DNA of 64,000 nucleotides from the NCBI GenBank assembly GCA_038212215.1, contig JBBQUT010000001.1, forward strand, positions 248,001 to 312,000. The letters are read 5' to 3'. The position numbers were made by a program, and so were the translations under genes. The notes under the pieces are model-generated. The model searched no databases and was not told where the DNA came from. It worked only from the letters and a program-made list of their open reading frames with translations. The DNA is from JALZAI01 sp038212215. GTDB lineage: Bacteria; Actinomycetota; Actinomycetes; Mycobacteriales; Jatrophihabitantaceae. Shown one piece after another: positions 27,621 to 35,743 of the stretch (position 1 is its first letter; every line of letters starts with the position of its first letter).

Positions 27621-27647
27621 GTCAGTCCGAACCTGCGTTGGTCAGGA

Positions 27648-27854
27648 TCAGCGCCCGTCGGCCAGGTGCGGACGGTCCTCGGGGCGCGGGTGGACGTAAC
27701 GAATCTTGTCCACCGGCAGCGGGAACTCGACGTCCGGGCCGAACGGCGACAGTGACCCCGCCTGATCTGCCGCGAGCTCGTTCACCGCGAAGTCCTGCGC
27801 GTTGAGTTCGCGCGCGACGTACTGCTCGGGAAGACGGGGCGTGACGTTCGCCAT
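27648..27854 (-). CDS. hypothetical protein
   Basis: A 68-residue soluble protein, MANVTPRLPEQYVARELNAQ and on, rich in acidic residues, with DKIRYVHPRPEDRPHLADG at the C-terminus. ATG 27854 has AAAGG upstream and gives a compact product; the ATG at 27869 is less likely. It is on the same strand as, and 27 nt upstream of, the helicase-associated gene. Similar short proteins recur beside that gene in other actinobacteria as I recall. I do not recognise a domain. Confidence 0.65.
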   Translation of the reverse strand: MANVTPRLPEQYVARELNAQDFAVNELAADQAGSLSPFGPDVEFPLPVDKIRYVHPRPEDRPHLADGR

Positions 27855-27989
27855 CAGGTGCCTTTCCATTCGTCAGTGCCGGACTGTCCAGTGTGCCATC
27901 TGCAGGGCCTGGCGACCCACTCGGCGCCGGTATCGCCGGGAATCGAGATCGCTGGGAATTCGGTGAGCGGGCGCAGTAGCCTGTTGGTG

Positions 27990-28014
27990 AAGGCACCGCA
28001 GCGTGCGGTGCCTT
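27990..28014 (+). promoter_or_regulatory. leader hairpin of the second cold-shock gene
   Basis: A perfect 11-bp stem (27990-28000 with 28004-28014, AAGGCACCGCA) and GCG loop lies 72 nt before the GTG start. A possible -10 TAGCCT at 27977-27982 would place the transcript start at the hairpin's base. There is no upstream plus-strand gene for it to terminate, so a mRNA-stability or temperature role is more likely. Confidence 0.5.
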
Positions 28015-28086
28015 CAACCGTGTTCGAGACTGATATGCGTGCATTTTTCCAAACTTTTGCGCCTGTCCAAAACGAAGGAGCGCCCG

Positions 28087-28479
28087 GTGCCCACCGGCAA
28101 GGTCAAATTCTTCAGCCCGGAAAAGGGCTTCGGGTTCCTCTCAAACGACGAGGGTGAGGACGTCTACGTCCACAAGGACGCCTTGCCCGAAGGCGTGGCC
28201 GAGCTGAAGAAGGGTCAGCGTGTCGAGTTCGGTGTCGTCTCCGGCCGGCGGGGTAACCAGGCGATGCAGGTGCGCTTGCTCGACCCGGTGCCCTCGGTCG
28301 TGCGGGCCACGCGTAAGCCGGCCGACGAACTGGCCCCGCTCGTCGAGGACCTGATCAAGCTGCTCGACAGCACCTCCAACTCGCTGCGCCGCGGGCGCTA
28401 TCCCGATCGCGCGGAGGCCCGCAAGGTCGCCGGGCTGCTGCGCGTGTTCGCCGACAATCTCGAGCCCGATGCCGGCTAG
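28087..28479 (+). CDS. cold-shock domain protein with helical C-terminal extension (CspB type)
   Basis: A 130-residue protein. Residues 1-65 form a cold-shock domain with RNP1 KGFGFLSN and RNP2 VYVHKDAL. A C-terminal extension of 60 residues (ADELAPLVEDLIKLLDSTSN, then EARKVAGLLRVFADNL) is a predicted helical hairpin, absent from the CspA-type paralogue at 8127. The GTG start has GAAGGAG 6-8 nt upstream. The last four bases overlap the stop of the convergent mqnD gene. Single-stranded RNA/DNA binding is the family function. Confidence 0.92.
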   Translation: MPTGKVKFFSPEKGFGFLSNDEGEDVYVHKDALPEGVAELKKGQRVEFGVVSGRRGNQAMQVRLLDPVPSVVRATRKPADELAPLVEDLIKLLDSTSNSLRRGRYPDRAEARKVAGLLRVFADNLEPDAG

Positions 28480-29300
28480 CGCAGTTCGGGGACGCGCGGC
28501 GTGAGCCCCGCAGCGTAGGCCCGGGCGAGCAGCGCCTCGGCGGCGGCGTAGCCCTCCTCGCCGAGTTCGCGGGTGAACTCGTTCACGTACAGCGAAATGT
28601 GGCGCTGCTGCACGTCGGCCGCCATCTCCGCCGCGTGCTCGGCGACGTAGCCGGCCGAGGCCTGGGGGTGTGCCCAGGCGTGTTCGACCGAAGCGCGCAG
28701 GACCGCGGTGAGCTGCTCGCCGTCGAGAGATCGGCGCGCCACGATGGCGCCGAGCGGGATCGGCAGCCCGGTGTCCTGCTCCCACCAGGCGCCGAGGTCG
28801 GCGAGCGCGTGCAGGCCGAAGCCGGGGTAGGTGAAGCGCGCCTCGTGGATCACCAGCCCGGCGTCGTAGCGCCCGTCGCGCACCGCCGGCATGATCTCGG
28901 CGAACGGGACTACGTCGATGCGCGCTGGCCGCTGGGCCGCCGACCACAGCCGAAAGAGCAGGTAGGCGGTGGAGCGCTCGCTCGGCACCGCGACGGTGCG
29001 ACCGCCGAGATCCGCGATGTCGCCGCGAGAGAGCACTAGCGGGCCGCAGCTGCGGCCGACCGCTCCGCCGGCGGGCAGTAGGCGGTAGCCCGCCAACAGC
29101 CAGGGCAGCGCTGCGAACGACACCTTGGCGACGTCGTACTCGCCGCGTTCGGTGGCGCTGTTAGTCACGTCGATGTCGGCGAAGCTCACCTGGACCGGCG
29201 GCGCGCCGGCGATCAGTTCGTGCGTCCAGGCGTGGAACACGAAGGTGTCGTTGGGGCAGGGTGAGAAGGCGAGTCGCAGCGGTTGTGTTGTGCGACTCAT
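28476..29300 (-). CDS. mqnD: 1,4-dihydroxy-6-naphthoate synthase
   Basis: Converts cyclic dehypoxanthinyl futalosine to 1,4-dihydroxy-6-naphthoate in the futalosine route to menaquinone. The 274-residue periplasmic-binding-protein fold has the MqnD signature FSPCPNDTFVFHAW near residue 12, then ERGEYDVAKVSF, RTVAVPSERSTAYLL and an EARFTYPGFG loop. The ATG overlaps the mqnB stop (ATGA). Enzymes of the classical MenF-B route would not be expected together with this one. Other mqn genes must lie elsewhere. Confidence 0.93.
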   Translation of the reverse strand: MSRTTQPLRLAFSPCPNDTFVFHAWTHELIAGAPPVQVSFADIDVTNSATERGEYDVAKVSFAALPWLLAGYRLLPAGGAVGRSCGPLVLSRGDIADLGGRTVAVPSERSTAYLLFRLWSAAQRPARIDVVPFAEIMPAVRDGRYDAGLVIHEARFTYPGFGLHALADLGAWWEQDTGLPIPLGAIVARRSLDGEQLTAVLRASVEHAWAHPQASAGYVAEHAAEMAADVQQRHISLYVNEFTRELGEEGYAAAEALLARAYAAGLTPRVPELR

Positions 29301-29926
29301 CGTGTTGGCACGCCTTGCGCGATCGACGCGACAGCGGCTGCGAGGGCGTCGAGGGCTCGCGGAATCTGCCAGGCGTCGCGGTCGCGTGGGCCTACCGGAT
29401 TGCTGATCGCGCGGATCTCGGCGTACGCGACGGCGTGGGCGCTCGCCGCTGCGGCGACACCCGCGCCCTCCATGCCTTCGGCGATCGCGTCCGGGTGGCG
29501 GTCCTGGCGTGCCGCCGCAGTGGCGGACGTTCCGGTCACGGTGGCAACGGTGAGGATGGTGCCGAGGTGCCCGCCGGTGCAGTCGGCGAGTTCCACGGCC
29601 AGCCGCGGCGGCACTTCGTAACAGGACTGGCCCAGCGGCAAGAACCCGTCCAGGGTCTCGGCGCCGAGATCTGCGAACACGATGGCTGCGGCCACCGCGA
29701 TCGCCCCGATCGGCAACGGACCGATCCCGCCGCCGATGCCGGCACAGAGCGCCAGGTCGTAGTTCCCGGCCGCCAGCGCGGCGGCGGTCGCGGCGCCGGA
29801 AGCGGCCGGACCTATCCCGCCGACGATGATGTCGGCCGCGCCGCCGGTTCGGTCCAGCGCGTCGGCGATCGCATCGCGCTCCGCCGTCACGGCGTTGACC
29901 ACGAGCAGCTTAACCGTGGCCGTCAC
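29297..29926 (-). CDS. mqnB: futalosine hydrolase
   Basis: A 209-residue nucleoside phosphorylase-like enzyme that hydrolyses futalosine to dehypoxanthine futalosine and hypoxanthine. The N-terminus LLVVNAVTAERDAI, IVGGIGPAASGAATAAAL, and the EGMEGAGVAAAASAHAV motif (active-site Glu and Met) are those of MqnB. GTG 29926 starts the protein and overlaps the stop of the MFS gene upstream (GTGA); the stop overlaps mqnD. The three genes form one operon. Confidence 0.92.
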   Translation of the reverse strand: MTATVKLLVVNAVTAERDAIADALDRTGGAADIIVGGIGPAASGAATAAALAAGNYDLALCAGIGGGIGPLPIGAIAVAAAIVFADLGAETLDGFLPLGQSCYEVPPRLAVELADCTGGHLGTILTVATVTGTSATAAARQDRHPDAIAEGMEGAGVAAAASAHAVAYAEIRAISNPVGPRDRDAWQIPRALDALAAAVASIAQGVPTR

Positions 29927-31824
29927 CGAAGCGGCGCCGTGCGGTGGCGCTTGCTGCGCACGCCTCGATCGGGGGCGTCCGGGGAAGCGACGTGGTTCAG
30001 CACGCGCTGCCGCAGCAGGATCACGACCGCAACCGCTCCGGTAGCGAAAGCGGCGACCCAGAACGCGATCGCGCCGCTGGCGCCGCCGGCGCTGGGCAGC
30101 AGCACGCCGATCGCGGCGCCGACCACCCAGGCAAGTTGGAGGAACGTCTCCGATCGTCCGAACGCGCTCGAGCGCAGCGTCTCGACCACATCGCGCTGGA
30201 TGAGCGAATCCAGCGCAACCTTGGACACCGCGTTGCACACCGCGCTGACGTACATGCCGAGCACCGCGAACACGATGCTGAAGGCGATTGCGGACACCAC
30301 GCACATCACCGCGGCAATCGTCACCGCGCTGACGATGACGAATTCCGGGCGCGCCATCTTCACCTTCGCGCCGATCGCGGTGCCGCTGAAATTGCCGACA
30401 CCGGCACCGGCGATCACTAGCCCCAGTTGTACGGCCGCCGCGACGCCGTGCCGGGTCGATTCGATGTAGAACGCGAGGTAGATCGTCAACAACCCGGAGA
30501 GCAACCGCAGCACCGACTCGCCCTGCAGCGCGATGACGAGCTGGTCGCTGAAGCCGCGCTTGGCCCAGCCGCGAATGCGGGTGATGTGCGCGACCCGGTA
30601 CTGCTTCATCGCTGGCGCCGGTCCCTGGGGATGTCGCGGCGCGGACGTAGCCGAGTCGACTTGCTTGGGTAATCGGAACGAGGCGAACGCGCACACTGCG
30701 AAGCCGACGGCGGTGATCCAGAGCCCCAGGCTGTACGAACCGGACAACTTGATGACCACGCCGACGAATCCGCCGAGGACAAGCGTCGAACCGAGGCCGA
30801 AGATGGTCAGCCGGGAATTTGCCTCGATCAAGGTCATCCCCTCGGGCACGAGCCGGGGCGCCGCAGCCGCGCGGATGACCGCGTAGGCCTTGGACAGCAC
30901 CAGCGAGCCGAGGGCGCAGGGGTAGAGCACGAGCAGCTCAGTGGGATGCGCCGCCATGATCAGCGCAAGCACCCCCCGCCCGATCGCGGTGCCTGCCATC
31001 GTCCAGCGTCGGCCGTGCTGGATGCGGTCCAGTGCCGGGCCGATGATCGGCGCAATCACCGCGAACGGCGCCATCGTGATCAGCAGGTACATCAGCACGT
31101 TGCCGCGCTGAGCGTGCGCCGAAGCGCCGAAGAACACGGTTCCGGCGAGGGCGACGGTGATCATTGCGTCGGTGCCGTAGCTGAGCACCTGGTTCCAGAT
31201 CAACGCGGTCAACCCGGACTCGTGCGCGCCGTCGGCCTTGCTGGCCCCAATCACCTTTCTGGTCACGTGCCGCGCCGCCCGGTTGGTGCCCGACACCGCC
31301 GCCTTGGTGAGTTTCACCGCTGGGCGCGGTGGTGGACGAACCCCGGATCCTGACTGCCCGTCGCCCGGATGGAGTCCGGCGGTGTTGTAGGTCGGCTGCG
31401 AAAACGTGCCCCCGTTGTGCTCGGGACCGTTGTGCTCGGGACCGTTGTGCTCGGGACGGTAGGGGTCGGGACCGTAGGGCCGTGGACCGTAGGGCGGTGG
31501 CCGGTCGGGCTCGCGGCCGTACTGCGTTGGGCCGTCCTGCGGCGGCCCGTAGTGCTCGCGAAGGGGCGGCTCGGGACCGGAGCGCGGTGGCGGGTAGTGC
31601 GGTGGCGCGTCCTGCGGCGGTCCGTATTGCGGCGGTCCGTAGTGCGGCGGTCCGTATTGCGGCGGCCCGTATCGCGGTGGCGCGTCCTGCGGTGATTCGT
31701 ATTGTCCGCTCGGCGCAGGGCCGGGGTGTTGCGCCGGATCGGAGTGGCTCTCCCGCGGCTGATGGCTGGTGTGACCAGACCTCGAGAACCGCCCGCGCGG
31801 TGCTCGATCCGATCGCTTCGCCAC
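29923..31824 (-). CDS. MFS transporter with Pro/Tyr/Gly-rich N-terminal repeats
   Basis: A 633-residue protein. Residues 1-170 are low-complexity, with repeats of YGPPQ/YGPPH and EHNGP. Residues about 215-620 have about 12 TM helices (ITVALAGTVFFGASAHAQRGN, AVIAPIIGPALDRIQHGRRW and others) of the major facilitator fold; the latter is a conserved MFS loop. It begins the operon with mqnB and mqnD, so a role linked to menaquinone precursor or purine movement is possible but unproven. The N-terminal tail would be cytoplasmic and disordered. GTG 31824 has no strong Shine-Dalgarno. Confidence 0.8.
   Translation of the reverse strand: MAKRSDRAPRGRFSRSGHTSHQPRESHSDPAQHPGPAPSGQYESPQDAPPRYGPPQYGPPHYGPPQYGPPQDAPPHYPPPRSGPEPPLREHYGPPQDGPTQYGREPDRPPPYGPRPYGPDPYRPEHNGPEHNGPEHNGGTFSQPTYNTAGLHPGDGQSGSGVRPPPRPAVKLTKAAVSGTNRAARHVTRKVIGASKADGAHESGLTALIWNQVLSYGTDAMITVALAGTVFFGASAHAQRGNVLMYLLITMAPFAVIAPIIGPALDRIQHGRRWTMAGTAIGRGVLALIMAAHPTELLVLYPCALGSLVLSKAYAVIRAAAAPRLVPEGMTLIEANSRLTIFGLGSTLVLGGFVGVVIKLSGSYSLGLWITAVGFAVCAFASFRLPKQVDSATSAPRHPQGPAPAMKQYRVAHITRIRGWAKRGFSDQLVIALQGESVLRLLSGLLTIYLAFYIESTRHGVAAAVQLGLVIAGAGVGNFSGTAIGAKVKMARPEFVIVSAVTIAAVMCVVSAIAFSIVFAVLGMYVSAVCNAVSKVALDSLIQRDVVETLRSSAFGRSETFLQLAWVVGAAIGVLLPSAGGASGAIAFWVAAFATGAVAVVILLRQRVLNHVASPDAPDRGVRSKRHRTAPLR
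31414..31700 (-). repeat. tandem repeats encoding the Pro-rich N-terminus
   Basis: Three 15-nt copies of GTTGTGCTCGGGACC (31414-31458) give EHNGP repeats. A second, less regular series of CGTATTGCGGCGGTC-like units (about 31590-31690) gives YGPPQ-type repeats. All are in frame, so copy number may vary without breaking the gene. Confidence 0.75.
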
Positions 31825-31903
31825 GGGGTCAATACTGCCTCAACCCACTGTCAAAACCACCACGCCCCGGCCTGTCGCACGATGCCGCTGTCGGTCGGGG
31901 ACA

Positions 31904-32683
31904 ATGGCCAGTGTGACCAACCGCAGTGCCACCCCGGCCGTCGATACGGCACGCGCCCGCCCGGCCGACCGGGTGCTGGCCGAGGCCGTCGAACTCGCCC
32001 GCGCCGCCGCGCTCGAGGTTGGTGGCGACAATGTCGGGCAGTACCTCGGCGTCCACCCCGACGGCGAGCGGGTCGCGACGCACGCTTTCGACGCATCTGT
32101 GCCCGGGTACACCGGCTGGTTCTGGGCGGTCACGCTCGCGCGGGCGCCGCGCGCGAAGGTGGCCACGGTCGACGAGGTCGTGCTGCTGCCCGGAGGGGAA
32201 GCCCTGCTCGCCCCGGCCTGGGTGCCGTGGCACGAGCGGCTGCGGCCCGGCGATCTGAGCCCCGGCGACCTGGTGCCCAACGATCCGGGCGATCCCAGAC
32301 TCGTCCCCGCATATGTATTTTCCGAGGATCCTGCTGTCGAGGCCGTCGCCTTCGAACTCGGCCTCGGCCGTGAGCGGGTGATGTCTCGTGAGGGACGCCT
32401 GGATGCCGCGGACCGGTGGATCGAGGGCGTTGCCGGCCCGGAGGCGCCGATGGCCAAGCAGGCTCCGGGCCACTGCGGCACCTGCGGGTTCTATCTGCTG
32501 CTCGCCGGGTCGCTGCAGGCTGCGTTCGGGGTGTGTGGCAACGAGATCTCCGCGACTGACGGACGCGTGGTCAGCGTCGAATTCGGCTGCGGGGCGCACT
32601 CCGAGGCATTGGTTGTGGTCGCGTCGCTCGCCGAACCGTCCGGCGTCGTCTTCGACGACGGTGAGGATTTCAGCACCGACTAG
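31904..32683 (+). CDS. DUF3027 domain protein
   Basis: A 259-residue actinobacterial protein of unknown function. The DUF3027 region includes VPGYTGWFWAVTLARAPRAK, PAWVPWHERLRPGDLSPGDL, and a C-terminal cysteine cluster, HCGTCGFYLLLAGSL, GVCGNEI, and FGCGAHSE, which may bind a metal. GACAAT at 31898-31903 lies 9 nt before GTG 31913, so translation could also begin there without a leader. The gene is divergent from the MFS-mqn operon. The fold and role are not known to me. Confidence 0.82.
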   Translation: MASVTNRSATPAVDTARARPADRVLAEAVELARAAALEVGGDNVGQYLGVHPDGERVATHAFDASVPGYTGWFWAVTLARAPRAKVATVDEVVLLPGGEALLAPAWVPWHERLRPGDLSPGDLVPNDPGDPRLVPAYVFSEDPAVEAVAFELGLGRERVMSREGRLDAADRWIEGVAGPEAPMAKQAPGHCGTCGFYLLLAGSLQAAFGVCGNEISATDGRVVSVEFGCGAHSEALVVVASLAEPSGVVFDDGEDFSTD

Positions 32684-32727
32684 CGGCGGCGGGCGCCGGG
32701 TGCCGGGGCGGGCGGAGGTGCGGTAGG

Positions 32728-32777
32728 GCGATCTTCATTCGCGTGGTGGCCTGGGGCCGCTCAGGTGGATGACGGTC
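32728..32777 (-). repeat. dispersed repeat of unknown type (copy 1)
   Basis: Read on the minus strand, this segment shares GACCGTCAT-CA at one end and CGAATGAAGATCGC at the other with 56815-56864. It is non-coding in both places. Confidence 0.3.
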
Positions 32778-32808
32778 GCCGCGCGGGCGCCGTCCAAGGG
32801 CGCCGCAG

Positions 32809-33057
32809 CTAGATCGTGCGCCCTTCCCGCTTGTGCTTGACCATGATCGACCAGCCGAAGAGGCCGAGCACCGCGCCGGCCAGGCACGTCCACAACCAGA
32901 TGCGGTGCCCGTGCTCGCCAAGCCAGCTGTAAAACGGCAGCAGCACCAGGAACGCGACGAAGAAGACGGCGGTGCCAGCAGCAACGATCCGGCGGGTGTT
33001 GATCTGCACGGCGGGCGGCTGCACCAATTCGCGCTTGGCTGTGCGCCCGCTCGGCAT
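32809..33057 (-). CDS. DUF2530 membrane protein
   Basis: An 82-residue protein with two TM helices (IVAAGTAVFFVAFLVLLPF and IWLWTCLAGAVLGLFGWSIM) and a basic C-terminus (KHKREGRTI). The WLWTCLAG motif is characteristic of DUF2530. In mycobacteria I recall a gene of this family beside the marR homologue, as here. Function unknown. Divergent from marR with a 59-nt gap. Confidence 0.85.
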   Translation of the reverse strand: MPSGRTAKRELVQPPAVQINTRRIVAAGTAVFFVAFLVLLPFYSWLGEHGHRIWLWTCLAGAVLGLFGWSIMVKHKREGRTI

Positions 33058-33095
33058 TGGCCCAGCCTATGCCGACCGCTCGCGGACGCCAGCAT

Positions 33096-33116
33096 AGTTA
33101 GCTAGACTAAGTAATC
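33096..33116 (+). promoter_or_regulatory. marR promoter and probable autoregulatory operator
   Basis: TTAG-CTAGA-CTAA (33098-33110) is a small inverted repeat overlapping the -10 TAGACT (33103-33108). The latter lies 8 nt before the ATG, so the transcript probably starts at or next to the ATG (leaderless). The overlap suggests MarR autorepression. Confidence 0.55.
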
Positions 33117-33554
33117 ATGACGACAGGGGCACGCAACAGCAGCGCTGAGCTCGCTGCCGTGTTGCGCCCGTCATTGCTGCGCGCCACCCGGTTGATCCGG
33201 AACCAACGCGCGGACATGAGCGTGACGCTCACCCAGATCTCGGCCATGGCCACGCTGGTCAACCACGGTCCGATGAGCGCGGGGGAGTTGGCTGCCTGCG
33301 AGCGCGTCCAGCCGCCGTCGATGACCAAGGTGCTCGCCCATCTCGAAGAGCGCGGCCTGGTGGCCCGCGGGCCGCACCCGAGCGACCGCCGGCAGGCCAT
33401 CATCGCGATCACCGACGCCGGCGAGGCGCTGCTCGACTCCGAGCGTCGCTCGCGCAATGCCTGGCTGGTCTTGCGTCTTGCGCGGCTCACCGCTGACGAG
33501 CGCGCCCTTCTGCACAAGGTCGTGCCCGTCCTCGACAAGCTGGCCGAGCAGTGA
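33117..33554 (+). CDS. MarR-family transcriptional regulator
   Basis: A 145-residue winged-helix protein. The recognition region lies at about residues 55-100 (MSAGELAACERVQPPSMTKVLAHLEERGLVAR in outline), followed by the wing GPHPSDRRQAIIAITDAGEAL, a MarR hallmark. GTG of the downstream MFS gene overlaps its stop, so it likely controls that transporter. A small inverted repeat covers its -10 box. The ligand is unknown. Confidence 0.93.
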   Translation: MTTGARNSSAELAAVLRPSLLRATRLIRNQRADMSVTLTQISAMATLVNHGPMSAGELAACERVQPPSMTKVLAHLEERGLVARGPHPSDRRQAIIAITDAGEALLDSERRSRNAWLVLRLARLTADERALLHKVVPVLDKLAEQ

Positions 33555-34849
33555 CGGCCCTCGCCGACCCGCCCGTCAACACGCCGATTGCCAAGCCCGC
33601 CCGCGCAGGCATGTTGCGCTCGCTGCGAGTGCGAAATTACCGGCTCTACGCGGCAGGGCAGCTTGTCTCGCTGACCGGCACCTGGATGCAACGCGTGGCG
33701 CAGGACTGGCTGGTGCTCGAACTGACCAACTCGGGCACCGCGCTCGGGATCGTCACCGCGTTGCAGTTCGGCCCGGCACTGCTGCTCGGCCCATGGGGCG
33801 GCGTGCTGGCCGACCGCGGCAATAAGCGCCACATCCTGCTCGCGACCCAGTCCGGCATCGCGGTCGCCGCCCTCGTGCTGGGCCTGCTCGACGTCACCGG
33901 GGTGGTGGCCTACTGGCATGTCCTGGCGCTCGCGCTCGTGCTCGGCCTCATCACCGCGATCGACGTGCCGGTGCGCCAATCGTTCGTGGTGGAAATGGTC
34001 GGCAAGGACGACCTGCCCAACGCCGTCGGCATCAATTCGACAATCTTCAACAGTGGACGGATCCTCGGCCCGGCGATCGCCGGTGTGGTGATCGCCGCGG
34101 TCGGCACCGGATGGGCGTTTCTCGCCAATGCGCTCTCCAGCGTGGCGGTACTGGCCGCACTGCGCTTGATGCGCACGTCCGAGCTGCATCCGGCGCCGCC
34201 CGTGCAACGGGCGAGCGGCCAACTGCGCGAAGGTATCGAGTACGTGCGGCGGCGTCCCGACCTGTTGCTGTCGATGGTGCTGATCTTCGTCGTCGGGACG
34301 TTCGGACTGAACTTCCAGATCACCACGGCGCTGATGGCCAAGCAGGTCTTCCATCGCAGCGCGTCCGGTTACGGTTTGCTGTCGACGATGCTCGCAGTAG
34401 GCGCGTTCGCCGGCGCGGTGTTCGCGACGCGGCGCACCACACGCCCTTCGCAGCTGTTCCTGCTGGGCGCGGCGAGCGTGTTCGGGGTGCTCGAGGTCGT
34501 GTGCGGGCTGATGCCGAACTTCTGGGCCACGGCGGCGATGCTTGTCCCCACCGGACTGGCGATGCTGACCCTGACGACGGCGGCTAACTCATCGGTGCAG
34601 TTAGGAGTCGCTCCGACGATGCGCGGACGTGTCATGGCGCTGTACCTGGTCTGCTTCATGGGCGGGACGCCGCTGGGGGCCCCGATCGTCGGCTGGCTGT
34701 CGGGTTTCGCCGGGCCACGCTGGGGACTGATCGGCGGCGGGTTGATCTGCCTGGTGGCGATCGCCATCGTCGCCGTGGTCTCGGCCTGGCACCGTGGCCT
34801 GTCGCGCGCGGATGTCGCGCTCCGGCTGAGCGTCGCGGCGCACCGCTAG
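33551..34849 (+). CDS. MFS transporter
   Basis: A 432-residue major facilitator, about 11-12 TM helices after a cytoplasmic segment of about 20 residues. The loop GVLADRGNKRHILL and the DVPVRQSFVVEMVGKDDLPNA region are typical of the enterobactin-exporter-like (EntS) branch. It follows marR with a GTGA overlap, so expression is coupled. Export of a drug, siderophore or metabolite controlled by the MarR ligand is the likely role. Confidence 0.88.
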   Translation: MTALADPPVNTPIAKPARAGMLRSLRVRNYRLYAAGQLVSLTGTWMQRVAQDWLVLELTNSGTALGIVTALQFGPALLLGPWGGVLADRGNKRHILLATQSGIAVAALVLGLLDVTGVVAYWHVLALALVLGLITAIDVPVRQSFVVEMVGKDDLPNAVGINSTIFNSGRILGPAIAGVVIAAVGTGWAFLANALSSVAVLAALRLMRTSELHPAPPVQRASGQLREGIEYVRRRPDLLLSMVLIFVVGTFGLNFQITTALMAKQVFHRSASGYGLLSTMLAVGAFAGAVFATRRTTRPSQLFLLGAASVFGVLEVVCGLMPNFWATAAMLVPTGLAMLTLTTAANSSVQLGVAPTMRGRVMALYLVCFMGGTPLGAPIVGWLSGFAGPRWGLIGGGLICLVAIAIVAVVSAWHRGLSRADVALRLSVAAHR

Positions 34850-34866
34850 CCGTACGGATTGGGGTG

Positions 34867-34917
34867 TCGTTGCCCCTCCTGCAGCGGCAGCGCGCTGCGC
34901 AACGGCCAATGATCAAG
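34867..34917 (+). repeat. dispersed hairpin repeat, copy A
   Basis: A 51-nt element with stem GCAGCG-N6-CGCTGC, preceded by GTTG and CCTCC and followed by CAACGGCCAATGATCAAG. It lies 18 nt after the MFS stop. Related copies: 48803-48853 (opposite strand), 59023-59070 and 60048-60092. Confidence 0.65.
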
Positions 34918-34950
34918 GGGCGGGGGACACGCACCGGCTAGTTTTCGAGG

Positions 34951-35733
34951 ATGCACGTCGTCGAGGTGAGCGATCCCGCCGATCCGCGCCTGGACGACTT
35001 CCGGGACCTCGCCGACGCCGACGTACGAGCAGACCGCCGCGGACTGGTCATCGCCGAAGGCGTGAACGTGGTCGAGCGGCTGGCCGGGTCGCGATATCCG
35101 ATCCGCGCAGTCTTCGGAGTGCCAACACGCCTGGAGGCACTTCGCGGCGCACTGTCCAACGACGACATCCCCGGCTACGCCGCCGACAAGTGGAAGCTGT
35201 CGGCGGTCGTGGGCTTCCGCGTGACCCGCGGCGTGCTGGCCTCGGCCACCCGCCCGCCGGCGCCGGACGTGGGCGCGTTGCTGGACGGTGCCAGGCGCGT
35301 GGCGGTCCTCGAGTCGCTCAACGACTTCGAGAACCTCGGGGCGCTGTTCCGCAACGCTGCCGCGTTCGGTGTGGACGCGGTGTTGCTCGATCCGCGCTGC
35401 GCCGACCCGCTCTACCGACGCAGCGTGCGGGTGTCGATGGGGCACGTGCTTCGAGTGCCGTTCGCCGTGCTGCCCGGGCCTTGGCCGGGTTCGCTGGAGC
35501 CGTTGCGCGAGCGCGGCTTCACGTTGTTGGCCCTCACCCCGTCCGGTGCCGACGAGCTGCGCCGGATCGTCGTGCCCGAGCGGTGGGCGGTGCTGCTCGG
35601 CGCCGAAGGTCCAGGACTGACCGAGGCGGCGTTGGCCGCCGCCGACCAGCGGGTGCGAATCCCGATGACCGCAGCCGTCGACTCGCTGAACGTGGCCACC
35701 GCTGCCGCGGTCGCCTTCGCCCACCTCGCCTGA
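34951..35733 (+). CDS. TrmH/SpoU-family RNA methyltransferase
   Basis: A 260-residue SPOUT methyltransferase that 2'-O-methylates rRNA or tRNA using SAM. Residues 1-100 form a substrate-binding domain; the catalytic domain contains ESLNDFENLGALFRNAAAFGV (motif 1, near residue 115), LGAEGPGLTEAAL (motif 2, near 205), and IPMTAAVDSLNVATAAAVA (motif 3). ATG 34951 begins MHVVEVSDPADPRLDDFRD. It has a short gap downstream to the convergent ABC exporter. Target nucleotide unknown. Confidence 0.92.
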   Translation: MHVVEVSDPADPRLDDFRDLADADVRADRRGLVIAEGVNVVERLAGSRYPIRAVFGVPTRLEALRGALSNDDIPGYAADKWKLSAVVGFRVTRGVLASATRPPAPDVGALLDGARRVAVLESLNDFENLGALFRNAAAFGVDAVLLDPRCADPLYRRSVRVSMGHVLRVPFAVLPGPWPGSLEPLRERGFTLLALTPSGADELRRIVVPERWAVLLGAEGPGLTEAALAAADQRVRIPMTAAVDSLNVATAAAVAFAHLA

Positions 35734-35743
35734 GCCCGGTCGC

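Noticed and set aside
31414..31700. CRISPR-like repeats
   Set aside because: Adjacent short in-frame tandem repeats without spacers, encoding a low-complexity protein segment.
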